Source: Metridium senile (lineage: Eukaryota > Cnidaria > Anthozoa > Actiniaria > Metridiidae). From it: a stretch of DNA of 64,000 nucleotides. Every line of letters begins with the position of its first letter. Within the stretch, counting starts at the first letter, position 1. Shown here in pieces: positions 48,201-58,334 of the stretch. The stretch is from positions 10,987,593-11,051,592 of the forward strand of contig OX459102.1 of assembly GCA_949775045.1 (NCBI GenBank), in the 5' to 3' direction. A model generated the notes under the pieces. That model saw nothing but the letters and a program-made list of their open reading frames with translations. It ran no database searches and had not been told where the DNA came from. A program made the position numbers and the translations under genes.

Positions 48201-49229
48201 ATATTATTTATTTCGCGAGATATCATTAAAAAACAATTTTAGATGCCTCGGCTACCTGTGTTTTTTCACACCTAAAGTGTGAAATTTCACACTTCAAATT
48301 CCATTTTTTTGAAACTATGATATATGAAGAACATAACTGTACTGGTCTGAAAGTTCTGTGACTTATATAGTTTGAGACATATTTTTTCAAAAAACATGCA
48401 TTTTATCCAGGTCTACCACCTTAAGGGTCATTTTTACTCTGCTTTGTTACTAAAAGTAAGCTTGGATGGCAAGAACATCGCACAGTCGTACATTTTAGGG
48501 GTTGAAATCAGCAAGGCTTTAACAGTTATTTTAATCCTTGGCCAACTGCCCCTACCACTTGGACAAAGGGAGTGCCCCCCAAAAGCAACATATATAATTA
48601 TCAAAGTTACAATTAATTCCATTGCAAAAAGTAGAACTGAACTCTACTTTGTGCAATGCTATCTAGCTGCAACAACAAAATATTTGACACAGTAAGTTGT
48701 GCAATTCTTCAGAATTGAAACTTGTGTCGCAATGGCAATGCCAGACCATAAGCTTGTTGCTGATTGCAGAAAAAAATGCACAGTGCAATATAACAGTAAA
48801 TGGAAACTAGCGAGTAAACTTTTATAGGCTGCGGTGTTTGATATAAACGATAGATAATAATAGAATGACATTTGTCACACCGTAAAAAATGTGAAGTAAA
48901 GTTTACATTTTCGATTAATCATATCATCTTGACCTCCAAGTTTTTGACTAGAAAGATGATAATAAACATCTCAAATAAATATAACTATCAGTTTTTGATT
49001 ATTTCATCAGAGAAACAACCCCAAGGACACGAGAACGCTTGCAAGCAATTCAAGTTTCGCGCGCAATAAACAAAATATTTATCAATGGAATTTGCACTGA
49101 AAAACTTCATATTACTCACACAACTGCCTTGCTGAATGGAGGGTTCTTTCCATAATAATCATAACGACAAGAGAAATCACACAAAGAGCAGCGAAAGTCT
49201 TGTTTTGAATCGTGCTTTTCGTCCTCCAT
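45239..49229 (-). CDS. CDPF1: Cysteine-rich DPF motif domain-containing protein 1
   Basis: Exons 49229-49120, 46313-46205 and 45352-45269 join in frame (intron phases 2 and 0) with GT-AG borders. The ATG at 49229 has an AACATGG context. The protein starts with FRCSLCDFSC and YYGKNPPF, continues LLEEAYVVQDPFS with the DPF motif, then KCTLCSANVCVG and FYTKRFCIPC, the same cysteine order as vertebrate CDPF1, a small protein of unknown function with likely zinc-binding C-x2-C pairs. The end is uncertain: reading through 45269 stops at 45239 (about 110 residues), while a good GTAAGT donor at 45268 could splice to a very short last exon. Both introns are filled with mobile elements. It follows the ShKT gene on the same strand by about 380 bp. 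Confidence 0.85.
45705..45779. mobile_element. Short hairpin element in CDPF1 intron 2
   Basis: TTAGCCTGATTTTCGGGC and GCTCTGAAAATCAGGCTAA enclose GGCCTGGGT/ACCCAGGCC. A partial relative is at 60100-60137 (GGACCCAGACCCATCTGAAA). Confidence 0.55.
46337..46476. mobile_element. TAGAG MITE next to CDPF1 exon 2
   Basis: TTAGAGCCGTTTTCATTAACCTGTGAAA-type left end and an inverted right end finishing in CACTCTAA. It stops about 24 bases upstream of the exon 2 acceptor (46314 on the minus strand) and may supply part of its branch-point/pyrimidine region. Confidence 0.6.
46495..47120. mobile_element. Two copies of a GAATATCGGTGAATAATAAC palindrome around another foldback
   Basis: 46495-46585 and 47025-47120 are short palindromes with GCCGAAG...GTGAAT and ATTCACTGAGCCTGAGG halves; a third copy is at 62216-62318 inverted. 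Between them 46626-46875 is a separate palindrome with AACAGGTTCCCATTTAAATC arms of over 100 bp. None is coding, although the latter gives open frames on both strands. Confidence 0.6.
47275..48424. mobile_element. TTAA-flanked DNA transposon remnant (1.15 kb) in CDPF1 intron 1
   Basis: TTAA at 47275-47278 and 48421-48424 bound inverted ends of about 23 bp, GTGGTAGACCTGGATAA on both sides. The outer flanks are also inverted to each other (CCCTTTGTCCAAGTGGTAG at about 47151 and its complement near 48555), so this element sits inside an older foldback. The interior has a promoter-like region and an ATGGCGGGAG start that soon stops, so it is non-autonomous or decayed. Confidence 0.65.
48792..48905 (-). 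repeat. Element tail, copy B
   Basis: GGAAACTAGCGAGT...GGTGTTTGATATAAACGATAG matches 25630-25680, followed by the CACACCGTAAAAAATG box. The CGAAACGTC part is lost. Confidence 0.5.
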
Positions 49230-49324
49230 GTTGTTATGAAATATATGCGCCTGCATATTATTGTCAGCGGTATGAGATGTGCGTTAGAAACTGGGAACGA
49301 GTAAGTGCGAGAGCGCAAACAAAG

Positions 49325-49331
49325 TTACAAA

Positions 49332-49398
<67 letters not shown>

Positions 49399-49430
49399 AT
49401 AGATAGATAAATAAATAAAAAAATATACTA
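49325..49430. repeat. (AAAT)n microsatellite between CDPF1 and the ShKT gene
   Basis: About 20 AAAT units followed by AT-rich, AAAC-rich filler to 49580. The frame on the minus strand is an artefact. Confidence 0.95.
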
Positions 49431-49614
49431 AACATACTGACAAACAAACAAAAACAAACAAATAATTAATTAAAAGAACAAAATTAATAAATTGATAAAC
49501 CAATAAATAAATAAATATAAATAAATAAACATATAAACAAATAAAGAAAGAAAGAAAAGAAAACAAATTAACAAACAAATGACTAAATTAGAAATGAAAC
49601 ACATTGAAGATTCA

Positions 49615-49620
49615 TTTATT
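49615..49620 (-). terminator. Poly(A) signal of the ShKT gene
   Basis: AATAAA on the minus strand, about 160 bases past the stop at 49781. It is the first such hexamer found after the stop when reading downstream. Confidence 0.5.
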
Positions 49621-49780
49621 GTCATGCTTTACAGTTTTACCAGTCACAATCACCAAATAAAGAACACCCTATCAACCAATAAATAACCTTTCTCAAATAA
49701 ACGTTATATTACGAATAAATCCTTCACAATTACAACAGGGAGAAGTTTACGTCGGTTTTCAGATCGAGGGCTTGAGAAGA

Positions 49781-52700
49781 TTAACAGACTGAAAATATAA
49801 ATTAAATAAGATTAGCTAAGAATTATTGAATAAAGCTGAGTATGATATAAAGAAAATGCAGAGTCAGGAGGGAAAGGGGCGGATCTAGGGGGTGTCCTTC
49901 AGGTAGACACCCCCTAGCGCCGCAATGACCCCTATTATATTTAAGACATTTAAGGATCGGACACCCCCTAACACCTTAAGAGCCCTTCATTTGCAATTGG
50001 GACACCCCCCCTGACAAATTTTTGGATCCGCCCCTGTCGATGCCAAAGTCGAGGCATAACATTCTCCAAGATCTCGGTGTAGTACATTCATTAGAATAAA
50101 ATTAGAACTTCCTAATAGTAATGAATCAGGAAATGCGTTCGGTGTATAAGTGAGATACAGATGTGAAAAATATCTATTGCGCTTGGCGGGACTCGAAACC
50201 ACGGTTTCGGCTTTTTTTGTCTGATATGTTAACCACCACACCACAAGGACCAGCCACGCAGCTTAGGAGTGTTATCAGTACTTACATCCGCAAAATTTCT
50301 TGCAATACTTGTAAGCGTACGAGTAGAACACGTTACAGTTATTCTGTCCCCATAGTCGCATTTTGTAACCACAATCTTCTAACAGGTTCTCACAGTCACC
50401 TAATAAAACAATGATAGAATATCATGATATTTATACTCACGATTGTAAGCCGCCAGCGCGTGGTTTACGTTCGTACGATAATTGTAAAGCGCATTGAGAC
50501 GTATTTGAAATGCGCTATATAAGCACCACATTACATAACATGATGAGTATGATGACAGTCATCTGCTATTAAAACAATGATAGAATATCATGATATGTCC
50601 TCACGATTGTAAGCCGCCAGCGGTCCGTACGATAATTGTAAAGCGCAATGAGACGTATGTGAATTGCACTATATAGGCACCACGTAACATTACATTACAT
50701 TACATGATAGCAGTGATTTGCTAATAAAACAATGGTAGAATATGATGATGATGATAACGGTAATGGTGACGATGGCGATGATGATAATAATGGTAATGAT
50801 GACGATGATGATGGTAATGATGACGATAATCATAATGTGATGATGTTGATAATGACGAAGATGATTATGACGACGACGACGACGACGATGAAGAGGATGA
50901 TGTTGATGTTGATGAGGCTGACGATGAGATGATGATGGTGTTGACGATGATAGGACAATAATATGACTTTTAGAGGGCATGTGGAGGCCCATGGATAAAC
51001 AATATAATGGTTATGATGATGATTGTGGTGATATTGATGTTTTTACCTGGTGGATTGGGTGCTTTAAGGTCTGTAAAATATAAACAAAGAAAAACGAGAA
51101 TGAACAACAAAAAGGATCAAACCACTTCACACCATGCATGCTACATCACACCACACATCATATCGTAATATCACATGCAACATACCATATCACATCACAT
51201 AACGCCAGACCACATCTTACCACGCCACATCATATCACCACACATACGTACGTCATTTCCTAACACATCACATAGCATCATTTCATATCACATCACATCA
51301 CATAACACCAGACCACATCAAAACACACCACATCATATCACCACACGTACGTCATTTCCTAACGCATCACATGGCATCATTTCATATCACATCACATCAC
51401 ACCGACCACATCAAAACACACCACATCATATCACCACACGTACGTCATTTCCTAACACATCACATGGCATCATTTTATATCACATCACATCACACCAGAC
51501 CACATCAAATCACACAAAATTACGCAGTATAACACGACATCACACCATACAAAACAACAATCTCCTATCACATCATTTCACATTAACATTTTCACAGAGG
51601 TTATCTTTACAGGTCCTTTAATTCCATCCAAACTACTGCATGGTACTTACTTCGGCTGCCTATAACAAAAACAAAAGAGAAAAACACTAAATAAAAAAAC
51701 ATCAGATTGCAACTAGAGAGGACACCCAAACACTTTAGTGTTAAGGGTTTTTTAACTTTTTTTTTAACCCACATCCCATGAGAGAATAGATTTAATAGAA
51801 ATACGATTTATCATGAACATGTACTTAGTGTATTCGAACTCACTGCTTCATTTTCAGGGGTTTTGAAGAATTAGAAGGTTCAGAAAATAATAAGATGAAA
51901 AAAGTCAAGTGTTCACGGTTCAAGTATCCTTGCTGTACATGTAACTTCAAAGCGTAAATAGTTATGAAAGTAAATAGAGCATGGTTAATAGGTACTTACA
52001 GCCTCGACAGGTCTTCGGGCAAGTATCGGGATAGTCAGTACAGTAGCCAGGGTAGTCTCTCACCATCTCTTCACACTGTTCGGGTTGATTCTCTTCCAAC
52101 GAAGCACATTCTGGGTCCTCTAGATATATCAGTAAATGAACAATAGTAATAATAATATATAGTTGCTTATATCGCGTATTTCTGGACTATGCAATTCAAC
52201 AAATACGTGAATTATAGACAAACATGTACAGACGAATGTATATTATAGGCTTCTACTATTCCGGTTAACAATACACCCTTCCCATAATGCGGGACGCCAT
52301 TTTGAATTAATTACTTGTGACGTCAATTGCGGGTAGGTTTCCCAAGGCATGTATATTTCACCGTACTTTTCACTCAGCGCTTCAGGTCCTACAGGTGTAT
52401 ATATACAATATTTAAAGAAGATTTTGAAGACATTATTTAGATTTGTCCTTTTACTTTAAATTGTTTGAGTTCTAAAATCTAATGCGTATTTTTATAACGC
52501 CTCGAATCGGCCGCAAAGAAGAAGAATTTGTAGCGGGGAGCTGTGAAGGTAATTTGAAAGCTGTCAGTCTCTAAATATCATTCTTGAGCTAACAAGCGAT
52601 GATATTCCTGACTCAATGCATATTATAGCAAAGTCAGAAAAGTACAAGCCAATCGAGCTATCTTTTTATCACTAGTTTATCAGTATTATTAGTCAATATA

Positions 52701-55480
52701 TTTACATTGTAATAGATGTTTTAGTGTAAACTATTCTATTGATGACATCTGAATCACCGATGTTTCGAGTATTCATCACCCGAGACGCACATTTTATAAT
52801 ATTTCGCCACTCTTTCGAAGTGTAATTCTTTATCTTTATTTAGTATGATGTCAAGCGACTCTAAAATCTGGTTTTGCAGTGATATCAAGTCAGTTTTCTT
52901 CAACCTGAACACATTGATTAATTCATTGAATAAATAAATAACCTTAGTATTAAGTTCACGGGCACTGAAATATCTCTCTACATTTTTCTTTTAAACGTAT
53001 ACTTCGAAAGAATAGCGTTGGAATTTAATATGTCGAGATTCAGTCGTTATGATTTCTTCAAAAGTTATTGCATTTATATCGATAGCACTGTGCATTGCCT
53101 CGACACAATTGTTTACACTACGTATCTTTAGTATGAAACTCGACGATTTTTTAGAGAAAGCATAGCTCGATTGTCTTGTAATTTCCAACTTTGCTACAGT
53201 GAGCATTGAGCTCGGGATATCTTTGCATATTAGCTCAAGAAAACAAAAGAAAAAAGGCATTATATTGAGAGTGTGAAAGCAGTAAATTACCTTCACATGT
53301 ACAGCTCGGATCGACGGGAGCCGTTAAGAATCTTCTTTTTTTGCGGCCGATTTATAACGTTTTAAAAGTACGTGTTAAAATTTGGAACAAAGACAAATAA
53401 AAGTTAAAGGTCTAATCTAAAGGATGTCTTCAAAATCTTCTTTAAATATTGTATATATACACCTGTAGGACCTGAAGCGCTGAGTGAAAAGTACGGTGAA
53501 ATATACATGCCTTGGGAAACCTACCCGCAATTGACGTCACAAGTAATTGATTCAAAATGGCGTCCCGCATTATGGGAAGGGTGTATAGGGCCACTTGAAA
53601 AGTGAGGACCGAGCCACCATACTGTGGTCTTGGAAGAGACCTAATGAGAAGGCTAATGTTATGCCATATTATAACAGACTTACAACTCACTTACAGCGCT
53701 ACATTGTGTTCAAGGCCACAATATGGCAATATATAACAACTCGGTGCTCACTTGCTAAGATGGCGACCCCATTGTTAACCGGAACGGTATAGTAGCCTGC
53801 ATTATCTACTTTCACATAACCATAATGCATTCTGTTTGAGGGGGTAGCTATTGTTATTCAAATTTGCTTGATTTGAATTACAATTGGCTTGATTTAAATT
53901 ATAATAGTTACCCCCCCCCCCCCCCCCCCCGGCAAAATTAGAAGGTATTGTGTTTATTGTTAAAATGGACAATACAGGCTTAGAACTAGAGAATAGCAGG
54001 AAAAACAGATGAATATATAGAAGACATAGATTTTAATAGAAAAAGATGAGACGAATGGAAAGGTCCTAGCACATTTTTAGCTTTTTAGTTATTGGCTAGG
54101 GCCAGTACCTACTATACTTGTAATTGTAAATTGTAAATTGTAATCTCTTGTAAATTCTAGGTGCAATAAAAACGTTGTTGTTGTTGTTGTTGTTGTTGAA
54201 AAGTTTTCGCCTTTACATTCGTCTCATCCTTTTCTATTAAAATCTATGTCTTCTATATATTCATCTGTTTTTATAAGTAAATAGCAGGTAAAAGGATAAC
54301 AAAACTGTACGCAAAATAAAATAAAATGCAATCTGACAATAGTCTATGTATTGCGCACTATAATCGAATATATATCGATATATAAATCGATACATCCACG
54401 GTTACTGACTGCAAAAACAATTGGTTGAGTTTAGATCACTTTTAAGTTAAAAGATACTGAGCAAATCCTTTCGATTTATTTGAAGTTACTCACTGAAAAA
54501 ATGCCTGAACGTAACTGTGGAAGCATCGATGTAATAGTTTTTATTGAGAAGATAGATAAGAAGAGATGGCTGAACAAATGCAAAAATGGGTTTATCGATA
54601 GAGCCATAGCCTGAACGTAACTGTGGAAGCATATCGATGTAATAGTTTTTATTGAGAAGATAGATAAGAAGAGATGGCTGAACAAATGCAAAAATAGGTT
54701 TATCGATAGAGCCATAGTTAATAACTATATGATAGAGCGAACTAAAAGAGAATAGCTTTGATTAATGTATAATAGCAGGAAACTATAATGCAATTATTTA
54801 GAATAATTTTCAAACCTCCATCATTAGATTTGTGAAGTGACAGCCCTAGAAATTAATCAATGAAATAAACACAATTAAGTTGTAATTCTTAAAAACAATT
54901 CAATAGTATAAATATGTCAATATTCAATACATGATAAAATGAAGTTAGTTGAAGATTGTTTCTTGCAGAGTCTCGTGCAGTAAACGTTTTCATTCTTAAA
55001 TATTTTGAATAATGCATAAAGAATATAGATCTGAGGACATTCACTATTATAAACATTTTGACGATAAATAGTTTTTAAATATTGTAGATTGAATATATTA
55101 GTTTTAGATATTATGAATAACGTTAATTCCGTTTTTTGGAAGTAGTTCGTTAATTCAGTTTTTGTAAGTATATCGTTAATTCAGTTTTTGTAAGTATATC
55201 GTTAGTTCAGTTTTTGTAAGTATATCGTTAATTCAGTTTTTGTAAGTATATCGTTAATTCAGTTTTTGTAAGTATATCGTTAATTCAGTTTTTGTAAGTA
55301 TATCCTTAGTTCAGTTTTTGTACTGCAATAGAACTTTAATAAACCATTATTATACTTATAAAATTATGATTTCTCGTAAATAATCGCCACGAGAGTGACT
55401 TTACAAACAGGGGTGATTTTACCTTGTGAAGCAGACACAAACAGAAGAGACAAAAGGACGAGAACTACAAGCGAAGACAT
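49781..55480 (-). CDS. Secreted protein with two ShKT domains
   Basis: Seven exons fit in one frame: 55480-55423, 54845-54816, 52119-52000, 51659-51651, 51070-51047, 50399-50286 and 49788-49781. All introns are phase 1 with GT-AG ends; the five internal exons are 30, 120, 9, 24 and 114 nt, all multiples of three. Total is 120 residues. Exon 1 encodes a hydrophobic signal peptide. Exons 3 and 6 each carry a six-cysteine ShKT domain: spacing C-x10-C-x10-C-x6-C-x3-C-x2-C, and C-x6-C-x11-C-x10-C-x3-C-x2-C. The sixth cysteine of each is finished by the next exon, and the second is followed directly by the stop. ShKT domains occur in sea anemone channel-blocking peptides, but also in many non-toxic secreted proteins, so a venom role is only possible. 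A TATA box precedes exon 1. Exons 2 and 4 are the least certain. Confidence 0.7.
49875..50037. mobile_element. hAT-like MITE in last intron of the ShKT gene
   Basis: Ends AGGGGCGGATCTAGGGG and TTTTTGGATCCGCCCCTG are inverted; the interior repeats GGACACCCCCTA-type runs. The CAGGGGCGGAT end is typical of hAT-related non-autonomous elements. It splits a repeat related to 29460-29830. Confidence 0.55.
50165..50250 (-). repeat. tRNA-like SINE head
   Basis: On the minus strand, GTGGTGTGGTGGTTAACATA (A-box-like) is followed about 25 bases later by GTGGTTTCGAGTCCCGCC (B-box-like). The T-arm does not pair well, so it is not a functional tRNA. Confidence 0.45.
50455..50700 (+). repeat. Two SINE-type 3' tails
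   Basis: TTGTAAAGCGCATTGAGACG...GCGCTATATAAGCACCACA at 50476-50530 and a diverged copy at 50635-50690, the latter ending in ACATTACATTACATTACA. AACAATGATAGAATATCATG (50408 and 50573) and GATTGTAAGCCGCCAGCG precede each, so the block is partly duplicated. Confidence 0.55.
50736..50950. repeat. (GAT)n/(GAC)n trinucleotide repeat
   Basis: Imperfect GAT, AAT and GAC triplets in an intron of the ShKT gene; frames of Asp/Asn or His/Ile are artefacts. Confidence 0.9.
51120..51600. repeat. (ATCAC)-rich minisatellite, about 100-bp units
   Basis: CACGTACGTCATTTCCTAAC recurs at about 51344 and 51436, with a diverged copy near 51243, amid CACATCACATCAC sequence. The 148-codon plus-strand frame is repeat-derived. 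Confidence 0.85.
52245..53795. mobile_element. 1.55-kb foldback transposon with degenerate ORF in ShKT intron 2
   Basis: Inverted arms of about 190 bp (52270-52455 and 53425-53585), with weaker similarity inward past CGGCCGCAAA. Outer ends share CTACTAT...TTCCGGTTAACAAT; the right arm has about 200 extra bases. The minus strand between the arms holds one frame of about 175 codons (53296-52770) broken by a single TAA at 52991-52993. I recognise no domain. Confidence 0.55.
53910..53931. repeat. Poly(C) run
   Basis: About 20 C beside GGCAAAATTA. Another C run is at 60724-60752. Such runs also mark the ends of the G-run element at 43798-44233. Confidence 0.9.
53998..54275. mobile_element. Inverted repeat split by a (GTT)n retroposon tail
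   Basis: AACAGATGAATATATAGAAG to GAGACGAATG (about 54004-54058) is inverted at 54219-54272. Between them lies TAGGGCCAGTACCTACTATA...GTGCAATAAAAACG followed by (GTT)n, a retroposon 3' end. Confidence 0.55.
54500..54718. repeat. Tandem duplication, unit about 108 bp
   Basis: GCCTGAACGTAACTGTGGAA...TTTATCGATAGAGCCATA occurs twice in a row. Lies in ShKT intron 2; the repeated peptide on the minus strand is not a gene. Confidence 0.85.
55130..55322. repeat. 27-bp minisatellite
   Basis: About seven copies of CAGTTTTTGTAAGTATATCG plus TTAATT, in ShKT intron 1. The unit contains GTAAGT on the plus strand only. Confidence 0.9.
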
Positions 55481-55529
55481 CTTCGAGGCTTCTTCCACAC
55501 GTACGTAGTGGACTTCTTTTTTTGCCGTT

Positions 55530-55538
55530 CTTATATAG
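55530..55538 (-). promoter_or_regulatory. TATA box of the ShKT gene
   Basis: CTATATAAG on the minus strand, about 50-58 bases upstream of the ATG at 55480, which would give a leader of roughly 20-30 bases. The best core promoter seen in the window. Confidence 0.55.
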
Positions 55539-55639
55539 GCATATGCTGTGGAATTTATTAATATAGCAGCTAACCACATCAAAACAGTTAACTTTAATTT
55601 ACAGCGTAACAGATGGCTTGTGATGGCCATGAATGAATT

Positions 55640-57395
55640 TTGTAACGATTTACGTGGGTAAAGAAGGAATTTGTGGGATAAAAGAACAATATTCCGTAAA
55701 ACATAATTGGAGGATTTGAAGAAAAGAGTTGCATGTGTAGTACTTCTTTTATCTAACTTAGCTTAATAAAGTAAACAATAAAAGTAAATAAAACAAGAAA
55801 ACTAAAGGCGGAAAGCGTTAAATGAGAATTGCTAGAAAAAGGTCACGAATTGAAAAAGAAGAAAATGATCAGAAAGCTGAAGTAAAGAGGGAAATGTTAA
55901 GTAGTAGGGAAAGAAGAAAGAAAGGAAGGAAAGAACAAAGGAAGAAAGGAAGGAAATGAGAAAAAAATAGAATAGAACATGAAAGTTTCATAATATGAAT
56001 AAGCAACTAATTCAGTATATCATTGACGTGTTTCCTTTTGAATATTATTTCTATTTTACGCTGTGGCATCTGTTTCAGTGGCTGAAGTGGTTAATAATGT
56101 GCAATATAAATGACATTGAGGCAATATCTTGTGGCCCATGCAGGAGCGATGTGGTGGAGTGTAATTTGGAAAAATTCCTCAAGATCTTAGTATTAAATGT
56201 AAACTTGATTGGTATGAATACAATAGAGAAGATTTATCAAATCTATTTTTGATGTTAATGATATAACAAATTTTGGTAATAAATTCATGACATTATTGCC
56301 ATCATACTTTTCATATAATAACAAGGTGGAAAATGTATGAAAAAATCAATAGCATCATGCATGGATTTACGTTATGAAACACTTCTACATTCTTTTATAT
56401 CGAAAGTTCTTAGAGAAAATGCATGTCGACTATCAAAATCTTACCATTAATTCAGTACCGAATCGAAATATGGCGTCCAATTTTTATATTTTTATATAAA
56501 TAATTTTTATATAAATATTGTTCTTGACTGGCTAGCCTCGTGTTCACGTTGGAACACAATGGAGTTCTCACATGTATGCGAGGTAAGCCAGTCAAGAACT
56601 ATAGTTATTTAAATTGGTCACCATATTTTGATTCAGTGTACATGTATGAGAGGCTAGTCAGTGTAGAACAATAGTTACTCAAATTGGTCACCATATTTTG
56701 ATTCAGTGTACATGTATGCGAGGTTAGCCAGCCAAGCTTAAGAACAATAGTTATTAAAATTGGACGCCATATTTCGATTCAGTGTATCCATCATCATCAT
56801 CAATTATCATTATAGCTCGATCGTCATCATCATCACTGTCATCATAACATTACCACCGTCAACAATTTGTTTTAACGTCATCATTGTTGCTGTTAAATTA
56901 TTGTTGTTATCATAATTATAATTTTCCAATTCTGATCCTTCAATTTCTTCTAACAATGAAATGACCTTGTCAATATCATGGTTTACCGCATAAAGATGAT
57001 GGCGTCAGGATGTTGCCGTAATATACCAAGGGATCTTTACTATAATAGTTATACATGCTCGACAAAATGTTATCAGTGGGAAAGTCCTGGTGTTTTAGCA
57101 TCATGCATGTGCTTTATCTGCACTAACGTTACCTTAGCTTGTCAAAGAACACTCGCTCCATAGAGTCTTGATAACAAAACGATTTGCTCGAACAAGATGT
57201 TATAATAGAACAGTTCCATGTTCCTGTGCACAGGGATAGTCTCAAAAAATTCAAATTAATGTGTTTTCTATTGTTAAGATATAACATTTTTTCGTGCTTT
57301 TCTTGGGATTTGTGAAATTTTGACAACAAATCGAGGTTTAGCCTGTGCAAATGCGCCTTTTGTCAGATAGTACAGCGGTGTTAGATAACGTGAGG
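55640..57395. other. No gene seen; local duplicated repeats
   Basis: A GAAAGAAGG-type purine block (55910-55960). At 56455-56790 about 95-bp units with AATTGGTCACCATATTTTGA and TGTACATGTATG.GAGG run in tandem beside an inverted GACTGGCTAGCCTCG. Near 57335 lies copy 2 of the CAAATGCGCC repeat. Chance frames only. Confidence 0.45.
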
Positions 57396-57399
57396 TTTC

Positions 57400-57705
57400 T
57401 CGAAGCTTCTTGAGTTTTTTTGAGAATTTCTTTTTTCACGTTTTTTACCGTTGTTTTTAGACCTTTTCATAATTCGAGATGGGAGCAATACCGCCATACA
57501 AAATACCGTGTGTGGTATCAGGAAAAGAACAATATTGAACACATCTTCAAATTGAGAAACCCCTTGTAACAAAGAAGATCAGAGACCAACACATCAAACA
57601 AACTGAACACACGCATATCTAATCCATATGCCCGACCTGGGACTCGAACATAAACCACTACAGCGGTGAGAGACAATTAACGCCCATGCCACCCACCACT
57701 GATTC
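57400..57705 (-). mobile_element. tRNA-derived SINE
   Basis: On the minus strand the head near 57700-57625 reads GGCATGGGCGTTAATTG, CACCGCTGTAGTGG and TGTTCGAGTCCCAGG, then GTTTGATGTGTTGGTCTCTG, parallel to the SINE at 6037-6330. Its 3' side is diverged. Confidence 0.5.
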
Positions 57706-57709
57706 GATC

Positions 57710-58330
57710 TCGGTGTTTTTTACAAACCCTGGCAAACGTCTATCAAACTAACAATACATGCACATACCGTTATCCCTGACCACGCACAACAAACCAGAAC
57801 TTTTATTATGGCCACATAATGACTAAGAAAAAGCATATCATTTTACAATTCGATCAAATCCAATCGGCGTATGTTAGGGAATCTGGAATTCAGTTTTAGG
57901 TCTACCTCGGATCATAAGATTCTGACAATTAGACGAATTTAATGTATGCGAAATTTGATTAAATAAAAAAAATCGTAATGCCGCACTTTTAGTAACTTTT
58001 AGGAACTCCATGGCAACGACGAGCTCAGTGGAAATAAATAGTTCAAGACGCGACTTCGATTTTCTCGAACAAACCAAGATGTGTAGCGGTCCAGACTTTT
58101 ACTTTTACCGTTTTGCAGTCGACTATCATCAAACAAAGAATATAGCCGAAAACTGAGTCCTGGAGCTATATTTCATGTAAAGTTTTTGTTTTCTCTACCA
58201 TGTTTTTCTTTTTCTCTCTACCAAGCTTTTTTATCAATCCTCCATTTTATTTTTCCTTTTACTGTGCAAGGTTTCTTGTTCATGTCCTCCGCTTTCTTAA
58301 CTTTTCTCGCTTCACTTATTTCCTCACACA
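57710..58330. other. No gene seen
   Basis: The minus-strand frame at 57874-58077 lacks motifs and context. 58329-58334 offers an AATAAA-like site just beyond the stop of the next gene. Confidence 0.35.
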
Positions 58331-58334
58331 TTTA

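Noticed and set aside
50165..50250. A tRNA gene on the minus strand
   Set aside because: A- and B-box-like motifs are present, but the T-arm and acceptor stem do not pair; better explained as a SINE head.
51175..51621. 148-codon plus-strand frame with His/Ile/Ser/Thr repeats
   Set aside because: Derived from the ATCAC minisatellite; lies in an intron of the ShKT gene on the other strand.
53290..53330. A PVDPSCTCE-like mini-exon with a GTAATT donor in ShKT intron 2
   Set aside because: Lies in the inner arm of the foldback element, has a diverged inverted counterpart at about 52510-52560, and no in-phase acceptor.
54476..54715. 79-codon minus-strand frame with a repeated hydrophobic peptide
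   Set aside because: Caused by the 108-bp tandem duplication; no start or splice context.
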